This document shows positions 32,941 to 42,187 of a DNA stretch of 64,000 nt, piece by piece. The stretch is from the NCBI GenBank assembly GCA_033764965.1, contig JANRIN010000031.1, positions 1-64,000 on the forward strand, in the 5' to 3' direction. The stretch's first letter is position 1. Every line of letters starts with the position of its first letter. The DNA comes from JSC-12 sp033764965. GTDB lineage: Bacteria > Cyanobacteriota > Cyanobacteriia > Leptolyngbyales > Leptolyngbyaceae. Made by a program: the position numbers and the translations under genes. The notes beneath the pieces were generated by a model. It worked only from the letters and a program-made list of their open reading frames with translations, had not been told where the DNA came from and did not search any database.

Positions 32941-33672
32941 TCAATCTCCCTGCGGCAACTCACTCCACAAACCTGTTTCTTGCCGCAAGCTGCGAAAATC
33001 GCCATTGCCTAAAATCAAATGGTCGAGCAACGGAATGTCCAGCAATTGTGCGCCAGAGAGTAACTGGCGAGTGAGGTGAATGTCTTCTGGACTGGGTTCC
33101 GTATTGCCAGAGGGGTGATTGTGAGCAATGATCAGTCGGGTTGCGCCATGCTTGATCACCTCCCGGAAAATGTCGCGGGGATGGGCAAGGGTTTCGGTGG
33201 CAGTCCCGATCGTCACGATGCGCGTGCCCAGCAATCGGTGTTTTACATCCAACAGCAACACGGCAAACCGTTCCTGTGCCTGCCACATCAAATCCTGACT
33301 CAAAGCTGCCGCCGCGATCGCCGGATCATCCACTACTGTTAATTCAGCCGGACGAGATTGGAAAACGCGCTTACCCAGTTCGATCGCTGCCAAAATTGTG
33401 GTTGCCTTTGCCTCACCAATGCCCGGAATTTGAGTCAATTCACCCACACTGGTTTCGCGCAACGCTGCCAATGCGTCGTCCTTGCCCTTGCCTAACTCCT
33501 GCAAGATATACTGTCCCAAACCCACGGCAGAGAGCTTTCCCGACCCCTGCCCCGTACCCAGCAAAATTGCCAAAAGTTCAGCCGTTGCCAGGTTGCGAGA
33601 TCCATAGGCAATCAACCGTTCTCGCGGGCGTTCAGTTGCAGGCATGTCTGCAACGCGCAAACTATACGTCAT
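32941..33672 (-). CDS. radC: RadC family JAMM/MPN+ protein
   Basis: The ATG at 33672 gives 243 residues; a TTG just before it is possible. An N-terminal helix-hairpin-helix domain (ELTQIPGIGEAKATTILAAI) precedes the RadC JAMM domain. That domain carries the metal motif HNHPSGNTEPSPEDIHLT (H-x-H-P-S-G...S-x-x-D) and the KHRLLGTRIVTIGT segment. Despite the name, a DNA-repair role is doubtful, and members are often linked to mobile or defence loci. Here the neighbours are malic enzyme and spacer repeats. Length is normal. Confidence 0.92.
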   Translation of the reverse strand: MTYSLRVADMPATERPRERLIAYGSRNLATAELLAILLGTGQGSGKLSAVGLGQYILQELGKGKDDALAALRETSVGELTQIPGIGEAKATTILAAIELGKRVFQSRPAELTVVDDPAIAAAALSQDLMWQAQERFAVLLLDVKHRLLGTRIVTIGTATETLAHPRDIFREVIKHGATRLIIAHNHPSGNTEPSPEDIHLTRQLLSGAQLLDIPLLDHLILGNGDFRSLRQETGLWSELPQGD

Positions 33673-33740
33673 CAATGCACCCAGATTTTACAGTGAAGGA
33701 ATAGTCTCAGTTATCCCCAACACCGCAGAAAAAACAACAA

Positions 33741-35132
33741 TTAATTACGCGCAACTCCATCATGGCGGGCAGCGTGTTGCACAGCGGCAGAAACAGCGGT
33801 TGCCACGCGCTCATCAAACACAGAAGGGACAATATGCTCTGCGTGCAGTTCCGAGGGTTTGACCAAGTCCGCGATCGCCTGGGCAGCTTCCAGATACATC
33901 GTTGTCGTTAGGGTTTCTGCCCGACAATCCAACGCTCCCCGGAAAATGCCCGGAAATGCCAGCACGTTATTGATCTGGTTGGGGTAGTCGCTGCGTCCAG
34001 TTGCCATTATGGCGACATCGGATGCCACCAGTTCCGGCTGAATTTCGGGAATTGGGTTTGCCATCGCAAAAACGATCGGGTCTTTTGCCATCGATCGCAC
34101 CATCTCCGGAGTCACCACTCCCGGCGCACTCACCCCCAGAAATACATCCGCCCCCTGCATCGCATCCGCCAGCACGCCACCTTTTTCGACGGCAAATTCC
34201 CGCTTTTGCTCCATCAGGTCATTGCGATCGAAGGACAAAATCCCCTTGGAATCGCACATCACAATATGTTGGGCACCCGCTTTTTGCAGCAATCGCGCGA
34301 TCGCCACTCCCGCCGCCCCTGCCCCATTGATCACAATCTTGATCTCCGTCATAAACTTCTTGACCAGCTTCAGGGCATTCAGCAACGCCGCCAGCGTGAC
34401 GATCGCCGTGCCATGCTGGTCATCATGAAAAATCGGGATATTCAGTTCCCGTTGCAACCGCGCTTCTATTTCAAAACAGCGAGGAGCCGCAATGTCTTCC
34501 AGATTCACACCACCAAATACGGGCGCAATCCGTTTCACTGTTTCCACAATTTCATCCGTATCTTGAGTCGCTAAACAAATAGGAAAAGCATCCACGCCTG
34601 CAAACTCCTTAAACAGCATGGCTTTGCCTTCCATCACAGGCATGGCGGCTTCTGGTCCCAGGTTACCTAAGCCCAGCACGGCACTGCCATCCGTGACGAT
34701 CGCCACCATGTTTTGCTTAATCGTCAGGTTATACACTTCCTCTGGATCGCGGGCGATCGCGTTGCAGATCCGTCCCACGCCAGGAGTGTATGCCATCGCC
34801 AGATCATCCTGACCCCGGAGCGGAATCCGACTTTGAATACAAATCTTGCCACCCCGATGCAAGTTGAAGGTGCGATCGAAAACATTAATCACCTTCGTTT
34901 CTGGTAAAGCCTTCACTGCATCCACGATCGTTTCTGCGTGTTCCGTACTAGCACAATCCACCGTCACATCACGAACTGAAATTTGGCGGGTTTGCTCAAT
35001 CAGGTCAATCTGTCCCATGCTGCCACCCAGCGCAGAAATTGCGTGGGTTACGTTTGCCAACATTCCGGGACGATTCGGAACTTGAAACCGAATCGTTAGG
35101 CTAAAACTAGAGTTAGGTGTCAGATTTGTCAT
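33741..35132 (-). CDS. NAD(P)-dependent malic enzyme with N-terminal ACT domain
   Basis: A 463-residue protein that decarboxylates malate to pyruvate. An ACT regulatory domain (about 9-85; VPNRPGMLANVTHAISALGG) precedes the malic enzyme core. The core has AMAYTPGVGRIC, the catalytic KQNMVAIVTDGSAVLGLGN segment, metal-binding FHDDQHGTAIV and the Rossmann motif INGAGAAGVAIARLL. The ACT domain implies allosteric control by a small ligand, perhaps an amino acid. Length fits the cyanobacterial and Firmicute type. It is transcribed alone. Confidence 0.93.
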   Translation of the reverse strand: MTNLTPNSSFSLTIRFQVPNRPGMLANVTHAISALGGSMGQIDLIEQTRQISVRDVTVDCASTEHAETIVDAVKALPETKVINVFDRTFNLHRGGKICIQSRIPLRGQDDLAMAYTPGVGRICNAIARDPEEVYNLTIKQNMVAIVTDGSAVLGLGNLGPEAAMPVMEGKAMLFKEFAGVDAFPICLATQDTDEIVETVKRIAPVFGGVNLEDIAAPRCFEIEARLQRELNIPIFHDDQHGTAIVTLAALLNALKLVKKFMTEIKIVINGAGAAGVAIARLLQKAGAQHIVMCDSKGILSFDRNDLMEQKREFAVEKGGVLADAMQGADVFLGVSAPGVVTPEMVRSMAKDPIVFAMANPIPEIQPELVASDVAIMATGRSDYPNQINNVLAFPGIFRGALDCRAETLTTTMYLEAAQAIADLVKPSELHAEHIVPSVFDERVATAVSAAVQHAARHDGVARN

Positions 35133-35358
35133 GGTGCCTTAACAGATAAGTGAAAGTGCTGCAAGCTGGGATGCTGATAGACGCAGCGGCAGAAAGTTTG
35201 GTTGCGGTGCAATGGACGGCAGAGGAATCAGAAGACGCTATTCGAGCATTCTGACCTGAGCTATGCTTTGCCAGCTTAGAAGACTATAAAGCCCACAACT
35301 GTACCAGGACACACCAACCACCGGATATTCACGATCGAATTTCTATTGCTTAAAATCT

Positions 35359-35796
35359 ATGCCAAGTCTTTATACTGCTGTGGAAATTAATGCACCCCGC
35401 CGCAAAGTTTGGCGAGTGCTGTATCACAAGGAACTCTGGATGTACTGGAATACCTTTCTGTACGATGGCGACCCCGAACAAAATTTTGTGGAAGGGCGCA
35501 AGGTGTTGCTCTCACTCCAAAGAGTCCCCGGAGAAGAAATCACCGAATTTCAGCCCCAGGTGGTGCGAGTACAGCCCTACGCCTGCTTACACTGGGTGTC
35601 TACCATTCCCGGATTCGTCAGCGAACACAACTTTGAGTTACAAGATGTGGGGCGCGATCGCACCCAGTACATCCATCAAGAACGTTTTTCTGGCAGACTT
35701 ACCCGCCTCTTTCTACCCTTCATTCGCCAGGATGAGCAGCAGGGTATCCGCCGCATGGCACGAGAGTTGAAATGGTATGTGGAGGAGAGGACTTAA
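35359..35796 (+). CDS. SRPBCC (START-like) domain protein
   Basis: A 145-residue protein with the polyketide-cyclase/START-like fold. It starts PSLYTAVEINAPRRKVWRVL and continues W-x-x-F, an acidic strand and a final long helix (RRMARELKWYVEERT). Such proteins bind hydrophobic ligands. The ligand and process are unknown. It is followed after about 90 nt by the DUF309 gene in the same direction. Confidence 0.85.
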   Translation: MPSLYTAVEINAPRRKVWRVLYHKELWMYWNTFLYDGDPEQNFVEGRKVLLSLQRVPGEEITEFQPQVVRVQPYACLHWVSTIPGFVSEHNFELQDVGRDRTQYIHQERFSGRLTRLFLPFIRQDEQQGIRRMARELKWYVEERT

Positions 35797-35883
35797 GGGA
35801 TCAGGAATTGGAAATTAGGCGAGATTAGGCATCAGGGAAAACCGTAGGAGCAGCACTTTATGCCCACCCAGGAGAGGTAAAAA

Positions 35884-36300
35884 ATGGATGAAATTCCCGC
35901 AGAATTCTGGCAAGGGGTGGAGCAGTTTAACCAGCAGGAGTTTTATGCCTGCCACGACACCCTGGAGGCAATTTGGATTAATGCTCTGCCATCGGATAAA
36001 AACTTTTTTCAAGGCATTCTGCAAATCGCAGTTGCCTTACATCACTTAAGCAATGAAAACTGGCGCGGTGCAGTAATTTTGATGGGAGAAGGGGTGAGTC
36101 GATTGCGATCGTATCCCTCTGACTATGGCGACATTGATGTGGATAGTTTGGTAGACGATGCCGCAACCTTGCTCAAACAGCTTCAGGTTATGGGGGCAGA
36201 TCAGGTTGGGGCGATCGCTCAACAACTGCGAACCGGACTATCCGAAATCAAGAGTTTTGATGACACTATCCTGAAACTACCTAAAATCGAGAGAATATAG
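35884..36300 (+). CDS. DUF309 domain protein
   Basis: A 138-residue all-helical protein. The ATG follows GGAGAGG at good spacing. The DUF309 signature is clear: FWQGVEQFNQQEFYACHDTL (with the E-x-x-W of LEAIW), FFQGILQIAVALHHLSNEN and WRGAVILMGEGVSRL. The family function is unknown. The C-terminal 50 residues are less conserved. It may be co-transcribed with the SRPBCC gene. Confidence 0.88.
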   Translation: MDEIPAEFWQGVEQFNQQEFYACHDTLEAIWINALPSDKNFFQGILQIAVALHHLSNENWRGAVILMGEGVSRLRSYPSDYGDIDVDSLVDDAATLLKQLQVMGADQVGAIAQQLRTGLSEIKSFDDTILKLPKIERI

Positions 36301-36458
36301 ACTCTAGAGCAACTTCTTCAGATCTTCTCCAGAAACTTCTAGGGTCACTCTGCCGTCTCTATGTTATGACTGTTGTGGGCTGATTCGGCAAGTTGAACCA
36401 TGCAAGCCGAGTTTTGTCCGCTACGAGGTTGTTCGTCTACTGTGTTCTTGTTCGCCCC

Positions 36459-37019
36459 ATGATGAACCGTTTTTCCTTGGCTAAATCCTTCCACCGTTGG
36501 CTCTTGCTGGGGGCGATCGCTCCAGTCGGGTTGCTGACCGTTTTCGTAATGAATGGACTGATGGATGGGTCGTCCACCCGTCACCAGTCCGCGATCGCCC
36601 AGGTGCCTCAAACTGGACAACCCTTGACCCTGCGATCAGACGTTCAAGAGGCAAACTCTAAAACTGGAGTCATCACAGCACGGGGCAATGTGCAAATTTA
36701 TTACCCAGCCCGTCAGATTCAAGCAACCTCAGCCCAGGCACAATACTTTAGTCGCGAGCGGCGGATTGTGCTCACAGGCGATGTTTATGTCTTGCAGCAA
36801 GGCAATAGCTTACGTGGGGAAACCATCACTTACTTAATTGATGAAGGGCGGTTTGTAGCACTGCCTCGCACCCCCAAACAAGTTGAAGCAATTTACATTC
36901 TGCGGGAAAGCCCTGCCGCCTCTCCCACCCCTGCTGCCACTACCCCCATTCCTACACCAGTGGTTGAGCCATTTGGTCAGCCTGAATTTTCTGCTCCTGC
37001 AAACCCTCAAAGACCTTAG
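36459..37019 (+). CDS. LptA/OstA-like periplasmic LPS transport protein
   Basis: From the double ATG at 36459 this is 186 residues; the long frame starts 66 nt upstream with no signal. A signal-anchor (about 12-36) is followed by an OstA-like beta-jellyroll (about 55-140). That domain has the family pattern SKTGVITARGNVQIYYP, AQYFSRERRIVLTGDV and GETITYLIDEGRF. A Pro/Thr-rich tail ends the protein. LptA bridges LPS from the inner to the outer membrane. It lies 75 nt upstream of lptB, supporting the role. Confidence 0.85.
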   Translation: MMNRFSLAKSFHRWLLLGAIAPVGLLTVFVMNGLMDGSSTRHQSAIAQVPQTGQPLTLRSDVQEANSKTGVITARGNVQIYYPARQIQATSAQAQYFSRERRIVLTGDVYVLQQGNSLRGETITYLIDEGRFVALPRTPKQVEAIYILRESPAASPTPAATTPIPTPVVEPFGQPEFSAPANPQRP

Positions 37020-37094
37020 TGCAAGGTTTTATTCGAGGCTTTGGTAAGATTGTCAGTGCCGATCGCAAGATAGAAAGACGCGAGGAGGGAGCGG

Positions 37095-37823
37095 TTGAAA
37101 ATTGCATTGGAAAATATTCATAAGTCCTATGGGCAGAAAACAATCGTCAGCCGCGTGAGTCTGTCGGTGGCTCAAGGCGAAATTGTTGGCTTGCTCGGTC
37201 CCAATGGGGCAGGTAAAACGACAACTTTTTATATCGCAACGGGGTTAGAGAAGCCAAATCAGGGGCAGGTTTGGCTCAACGATCGAGAAATCACCTCGCT
37301 GCCGTTTCATATGCGGGCAAGGTTGGGAATTGGTTATCTGGCGCAGGAAGCCAGTATCTTCCGACATTTGACGGTACGCGAAAACATTTTGTTGGTAATG
37401 GAGCAATCCAACGTCCCTCGCTCTGAGTGGGATAAGCGAGTTGCCTTTCTGCTCAAAGAGTTTCGTTTAGAAAAAGTCGCGAACACGTTGGGCATTCGGG
37501 TTTCTGGGGGAGAGCGCCGCCGCACTGAACTGGCAAGAGCACTGGCAGCAGGACGGCAAGGTCCTCAGTTTCTTCTACTCGATGAACCCTTTGCTGGAGT
37601 TGACCCGATCGCCGTGGCTGAAATTCAGCAAATTGTCTCCAAGCTGCGCGATCGCAGTCTTGGCATTTTGATTACGGATCACAACGTCCGGGAAACTCTC
37701 GCCATTACCGATCGCTCTTACATCATGCGAGATGGGCAAATTCTGGCAGCAGGCAGTTCGGAAGAGCTTTACAACAATCCTTTAGTGCGGCAATACTACC
37801 TGGGTGATAACTTCCAGGTTTAA
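37095..37823 (+). CDS. lptB: LPS export ABC transporter ATPase LptB
   Basis: A 242-residue ABC ATPase. The TTG start is supported by GAGGAGGGAG nine bases upstream and by the usual N-terminus (MKIALENIHKSYG). It has Walker A GPNGAGKTTT, a Q-loop (YLAQEASIF), signature SGGERRR, Walker B LLLDEPFAGVDP and a switch His (ITDHNVRET). LptB powers LPS extraction with LptF/LptG. The order lptA-lptB-lptF/G is as expected. Confidence 0.95.
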   Translation: MKIALENIHKSYGQKTIVSRVSLSVAQGEIVGLLGPNGAGKTTTFYIATGLEKPNQGQVWLNDREITSLPFHMRARLGIGYLAQEASIFRHLTVRENILLVMEQSNVPRSEWDKRVAFLLKEFRLEKVANTLGIRVSGGERRRTELARALAAGRQGPQFLLLDEPFAGVDPIAVAEIQQIVSKLRDRSLGILITDHNVRETLAITDRSYIMRDGQILAAGSSEELYNNPLVRQYYLGDNFQV

Positions 37824-37845
37824 CTTCTAAGATAAAAATATCTCC

Positions 37846-37911
37846 TGTAAGGGCAGGTTTTTCCACTGAATTTGTTAGTAGCAAAAACAATCCGATAAAC
37901 CTGCCCCTACA
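37846..37911. repeat. Inverted repeat TGTAAGGGCAGGTTT / AAACCTGCCCCTACA
   Basis: 15-bp arms with one mismatch, separated by 36 nt, lie between lptB and the LptF/G gene. GTAGGGGCAGGTTT is a known style of dispersed cyanobacterial element. It could modulate read-through between the two genes. Confidence 0.75.
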
Positions 37912-37968
37912 ATCGGGGTAATTTCTCTCCAAATATCTCCGTAATTCTCTTATCTTTTTATATTCCGA

Positions 37969-39156
37969 ATGGCAACCAGTGTTCCCTCTGCAAATAAGCC
38001 GTCCTTCAATCCCGCTCGTTGGTTTGGAGCGTTCCTAACGTTGATGGATCGCTATATTGCCGCAGAGTTGGTCATGCCGTTCCTGTTTGGTGTGGTGGCA
38101 TTTACCTCGATTGGCGTATCGATCGGCGTGATGCTTGACTTGCTGCGGCGGGTTACAGAGTCCGGTTTACCCCTCACCACGGCGGTGCAAATTTTCATGT
38201 TGAAGCTGCCCTACTTCGTGGGGTTCGCCTTCCCAATGTCCATGCTCCTGTCTTGCTTGATGGTCTATGGGCGGTTATCTGGGGATAGCGAATTGATCGC
38301 TCTGCGGAGTTGTGGCGTGAGTGTTTACCGATTGGTGGCTCCCGCGATCGCGGTTGGGTTGGTGGTGACTATGATAAATTTTGCCTTCAACGAGGCGATC
38401 GTTCCAGCCACGAATCGACAGGCGGCAGATGTTCTAGAACAGGCGATTACCAAAGGCAGACCCTCCTTTACCGAGCGCAATATTCTCTACCAAGAGTTTC
38501 GTAAGGAGAGACAACCCGACGGACGCAGACAAGAAGTGCTCTCCCGCACCTTTTACGCCCGTGAATTCGATGGGCAACAAATGAAGGGGCTGACGATTCT
38601 TGACTTTTCTAAAGACGGATTGAATCAAATCATTGCGTCTGAATCTGCTCAGTGGAACGGGGAGCAAAAGTCTTGGGATTTCTTTAACGGCACCATTTAT
38701 CTGGTTGCACCGGATGGTTCCTACCGCAACATTGTGCGGTTTGAGCAGCAGGAACTGAAACTACCTCGAACTCCCCTTGATATTGCTCAAACCTCCCGTG
38801 ATGCCGATGAAATGAATATTGCGGAAATCAGCGACTACTTGAGATTAATTGAGCAAAGCGGCAACCAACGGGAAATTCGCAAGATGCGGTTACGGATGCA
38901 GCAGAAAATGGCACTTCCTTTTGCCTGTCTGGCATTTGGCTTGGTGGGTGCCACGATGGGAGTCCGCCCCCAACGTACCAGTCGCGCCGCAGGGTTTGGA
39001 TTAAGCCTGATCATTATCGTGTCCTACTACTTGTTGATCATCGTGGGGCAAGGACTGTATCAATTTGGGCTGTTTAATGCGTTCTTCGCAGGTTGGCTTC
39101 CCACCCTGGTCGCTTTGGGTTCGGGTCTGTTCCTTTTATTTCGCTTGAACCGTTAA
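37969..39156 (+). CDS. LptF/LptG family permease
   Basis: A 395-residue inner-membrane protein. It has three N-terminal helices (starting TLMDRYIAAELVMPFLFGVV), a periplasmic beta-jellyroll (about 165-290), and three C-terminal helices. The cytosolic coupling region ESGLPLTTAVQIFMLKLPYF is conserved. It forms the transmembrane part of the LPS exporter with LptB. Only one such permease is present here. Cyanobacteria often have a single LptF/G-type gene, so it may homodimerise or pair with another elsewhere. Confidence 0.92.
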   Translation: MATSVPSANKPSFNPARWFGAFLTLMDRYIAAELVMPFLFGVVAFTSIGVSIGVMLDLLRRVTESGLPLTTAVQIFMLKLPYFVGFAFPMSMLLSCLMVYGRLSGDSELIALRSCGVSVYRLVAPAIAVGLVVTMINFAFNEAIVPATNRQAADVLEQAITKGRPSFTERNILYQEFRKERQPDGRRQEVLSRTFYAREFDGQQMKGLTILDFSKDGLNQIIASESAQWNGEQKSWDFFNGTIYLVAPDGSYRNIVRFEQQELKLPRTPLDIAQTSRDADEMNIAEISDYLRLIEQSGNQREIRKMRLRMQQKMALPFACLAFGLVGATMGVRPQRTSRAAGFGLSLIIIVSYYLLIIVGQGLYQFGLFNAFFAGWLPTLVALGSGLFLLFRLNR

Positions 39157-39514
39157 TCATTTGAATCGTTAATCATTCTAATAAAAACCTCTTAATTTTT
39201 TCAGGCTTAACTACGATCGTGCAACTACGCCCTCATCCCCGGTGAGGACAGTAAAAGACCGTCTATTTGGATTGGGCTAACTACAGCATTGACGGTATTT
39301 CGCACATCAAGTTGAAGGTTGCATCAAAGCAAGCTCATTCTCTACGTAATTATCAGGAATTCAACCTCGACTTGATTCAGTATTTTCAGGTATTCCACAA
39401 GTTCCAGCTTCAATCAATGTTCACAGCTTGAGGGTTACATTTGCTACTTTTCTGGGGCAGCATAAATGTAGTTCTACAGTTCACCTCGTCACATTAACAA
39501 AGGCTGGTTCTCTT
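39157..39514. other. Intergenic region without a recognised gene
   Basis: 358 nt between the LptF/G gene and the PEP-CTERM gene. It is AT-rich, with a short CCTCA...TGAGG hairpin near 39231-39247. The frame of the downstream gene extends back to 39428 as TTG but looks non-coding. Probably it is the promoter and leader of the surface protein gene. No clear motif was found. Confidence 0.5.
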
Positions 39515-40363
39515 ATGAAACGCAACACAACGTTGGCAATGGTAATCGGTGGTGCGGCTGCTTTGTGTTTGGTTCCTGCAATGAGCGAGAGTGTTAGCGC
39601 TCAAACCTTGGGTGCTTCTTGGACGTATCAATATGATGCAGTGGGTGATGGATCGGGTGGTTCGGGTTACGACATCAAAGGCATGGCGATGATGTCGAAG
39701 GGCGATCGCCTGTTTGTTGCCCTCACGGGTGGTACACCTCTGGCTGGGGTTAAGGAAAATGGAGTCACCAACGGCACTGTAAGCTGGGGTGATTTATTCT
39801 TCAACTTTTCTGGCAAAAAGTTTAATGATGCTGCCGCTGCTGGTCAACTGTTTGGGGTGCGTTTTGCGGCTTCTAACGACTCTGCCGTTGGGTTGGGCGT
39901 TTACTCTGGGGTTAAAACAACCAGTGTAGCTGGTCAAAACATCGGCTATTCCAGCCTGGAAAGCTATTACAATGCTGGCTTTGACAAGGCAAACACTCAA
40001 GGAACTGCCATTTCCACTAAGGCTGGCGCTTACGACTACTATGGCAAGGGTGCTATCCAAAACTCGATCGCGTCCGGCACCAAAGTTGGTGATATTGCGA
40101 TGCTGATGGGTGGAGATCTATCTAGCTTGGGGCTGAACTTTGGTAACAACGCTGGAACCAATACCTTTGGCTTTAGCTTCGACAAGAATGCGATTGGTAG
40201 CGGCAACTTCCTGGCGAGCCTCTTCCTGGAGTGCGGTAACGACGGCATGGCATTCAACGCTACGGCTGCTCCTGAACCCACCACAATGGCAGGTGCGGCG
40301 ATCGCCGGTTCTGCCTTTGCTGCCTTTAAGCGTCGTCGCCGTAAGCAAAACAGCGCTGCCTAA
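39515..40363 (+). CDS. XDD3-type PEP-CTERM exosortase-dependent surface protein
   Basis: The ATG at 39515 gives 282 residues with a signal peptide (MKRNTTLAMVIGGAAALCLV to VSAQ). The mature protein is Gly/Ala/Ser-rich and beta-structured, with YDAVGDGSGGSGYDIKGMAM, LFVALTGGTPLAGV and VSWGDLFFNFSG. This matches the XDD3 exosortase substrate family as I recall it. The C-terminus has the tripartite PEP-CTERM signal: PEPTT, a hydrophobic helix (MAGAAIAGSAFAAF) and KRRRRK. It is probably exported and processed by a cyanobacterial exosortase, which is not in this window. A strong terminator follows. Confidence 0.85.
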   Translation: MKRNTTLAMVIGGAAALCLVPAMSESVSAQTLGASWTYQYDAVGDGSGGSGYDIKGMAMMSKGDRLFVALTGGTPLAGVKENGVTNGTVSWGDLFFNFSGKKFNDAAAAGQLFGVRFAASNDSAVGLGVYSGVKTTSVAGQNIGYSSLESYYNAGFDKANTQGTAISTKAGAYDYYGKGAIQNSIASGTKVGDIAMLMGGDLSSLGLNFGNNAGTNTFGFSFDKNAIGSGNFLASLFLECGNDGMAFNATAAPEPTTMAGAAIAGSAFAAFKRRRRKQNSAA

Positions 40364-40432
40364 GCCGTTATTGCTTTCCTGTTGACAAATCACAACGCAA
40401 CCATTTCCTAAGTTCAACCATCTAAATTAAAG

Positions 40433-40468
40433 CGGTCGTCAGATTAAATCTCTGACGACCGTTTTTTA
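40433..40468 (+). terminator. Rho-independent terminator after the PEP-CTERM gene
   Basis: CGGTCGTCAGA pairs with TCTGACGACCG (11 bp, 7-nt loop), followed by TTTTTT. It also lies just beyond the 3' end of the convergent icd gene. Confidence 0.92.
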
Positions 40469-40479
40469 CTTAAATTAAC

Positions 40480-41904
40480 CTAGAAACGTCGAATAATGGC
40501 TTCCGCAAATTCGGAACATTTGAGTGGAGGTTCTACGGGTGGTTCCATCAAACGAGCCAGGTCATAGGTTACTTCTCGGTTAGAAATGGCATCGCCCAAG
40601 CCTTTTTTGATCAGGTCAGCCGCTTCTTGCCAGCCCATGTATTCCAGCATCATCACCCCAGAAAGAATCACGGAGCCAGGATTAACCCGATCGAGTCCTG
40701 CGTGTTTGGGGGCTGTGCCGTGGGTTGCTTCAAAAATGGCGCACTGATCACCAATGTTGGCACCTGGTCCCATCCCTAGCCCACCGACGATCGCCGCTGC
40801 CGCATCCGACAGGTAATCCCCGTTCAGGTTCATGGTTGCCAGAATCGAGTACTCATCGGGACGGGTTTGGATTTGCTGGAAGATGCTATCAGCGATGCGA
40901 TCGTTTACCATCACCTTTTCCTTCCACTTACCGTTGCCGTGAGTATTCCAAATGCTCTCCAACACCTGCTTCACTTCCTCACAAATGCTGGCACGTTTTT
41001 CAGTTGTCAGCGCATCATAGCCCGGATCAATCATGCGGGCATTGTCTTCCAGAGAAAGGTCGGGCTTTTTCTCCTTGTTGCCTAAAATCCAGGATTCTCG
41101 CTCCGTCACGCACTCTGCCCGAAACTCGCTGGTTGCCAGTTCATAACCCCAATCCCGAAAAGCCCCCTCTGTGTACTTCATGATGTTGCCTTTATGCACC
41201 AGCGTTACCATTTGCTTGTTGGGCGGCAGGCGCAGGGCGTGTTTGATGGCTCGTCGCACTAAGCGCTGAGATCCGGTTTTGCTGATGGGTTTAATGCCAA
41301 TTCCCGCATCTAGAGGGATCTTTTTCTTGCCATGCTCTGGAGTGGCAGGGATCAGGTCTTCGTTGAGAATTTTGATCAAGCGATCGCCAATTTCGCTGCC
41401 CTGCTTCCATTCAATCCCCAAATAAATATCTTCAGTGTTTTCCCGATACACGATCACATCCAGCTTTTCCGGCGTTTTGTGAGGCGAGGGGGTGCCTGCG
41501 TAATAGCGACAGGGGCGAATGCAGGCATAAAGATCAAAAATCTGGCGTAGAGCGACGTTGAGCGATCGAATCCCGCCACCGATCGGAGTCGTTAATGGTC
41601 CTTTAATCGCAACGCCGTAGGTTTTAATCGCCGTCAGGGTGTCTTCTGGCAAGTATTGATAGGTGCCATACAAATCACACGCTTCATCGCCAGCGTACAC
41701 CTTGAACCAGGAAATTTTGCGCTTTCCGCCATAGGCTTTTTCCACTGCCGCATCAAACACTTTTTGGGATGCGGGCCACAAATCAATCCCCGTGCCATCT
41801 CCTCGGATAAACGGAATGATGGGATTATCCGGCACGATCGGTTCCCCCGCTTCAAACTGAATCGTTGAGCCAACTTCAGGGGGAGTAATCTTTTCGTAGG
41901 TCAT
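40480..41904 (-). CDS. icd: Isocitrate dehydrogenase (NADP+)
   Basis: The start was set at the ATG after CAGGAGTGACACGC, giving 474 residues (an upstream TTG adds nine). The isocitrate-binding loop is in GGGIRSLNVALRQIFDLYACIRP (read as two pieces). The NADP-type C-terminus has GATHGTAPKHAGLDRVNPGS, and DRIADSIFQQI carries metal-binding Asp. It supplies 2-oxoglutarate, the carbon skeleton for ammonium assimilation and the NtcA effector. In other cyanobacteria icd is NtcA-regulated. No GTA-N8-TAC box was seen in the 280-nt upstream region. Confidence 0.96.
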   Translation of the reverse strand: MTYEKITPPEVGSTIQFEAGEPIVPDNPIIPFIRGDGTGIDLWPASQKVFDAAVEKAYGGKRKISWFKVYAGDEACDLYGTYQYLPEDTLTAIKTYGVAIKGPLTTPIGGGIRSLNVALRQIFDLYACIRPCRYYAGTPSPHKTPEKLDVIVYRENTEDIYLGIEWKQGSEIGDRLIKILNEDLIPATPEHGKKKIPLDAGIGIKPISKTGSQRLVRRAIKHALRLPPNKQMVTLVHKGNIMKYTEGAFRDWGYELATSEFRAECVTERESWILGNKEKKPDLSLEDNARMIDPGYDALTTEKRASICEEVKQVLESIWNTHGNGKWKEKVMVNDRIADSIFQQIQTRPDEYSILATMNLNGDYLSDAAAAIVGGLGMGPGANIGDQCAIFEATHGTAPKHAGLDRVNPGSVILSGVMMLEYMGWQEAADLIKKGLGDAISNREVTYDLARLMEPPVEPPLKCSEFAEAIIRRF

Positions 41905-42187
41905 GCGTGTCACTCCTGTGTAATGCTGCAACAGCCACTAAGGGCACATCATACCCTGGGAATAATGGCAGATTCGTTCCTGACAACCAGAAGCAGAATA
42001 ATCCAGCCCATCTTCACGCTCTTTTTATGACAAAAAGTTATGAGAAAAAGGATGATCTGGGGTAGAGTTTGAGATTCCTTGGGAACCCTAAGAATTAAAC
42101 AGGCTTTTGTCTGTTTCAGTTTTGGGATTCAGAACATTCGTTGACTTGAGTGGTTGAGTTGATTCTAAAGGTGTTTAGGAAATCCAG

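Noticed and set aside
35133..35358. 33-codon frame (about 35157-35255) between malic enzyme and the SRPBCC gene
   Set aside because: Too short, no ribosome binding site and no recognised motif; treated as non-coding.
41905..42187. Search for an NtcA box upstream of icd
   Set aside because: icd is often NtcA-controlled, but no GTA-N8-TAC was found in this spacer by eye.
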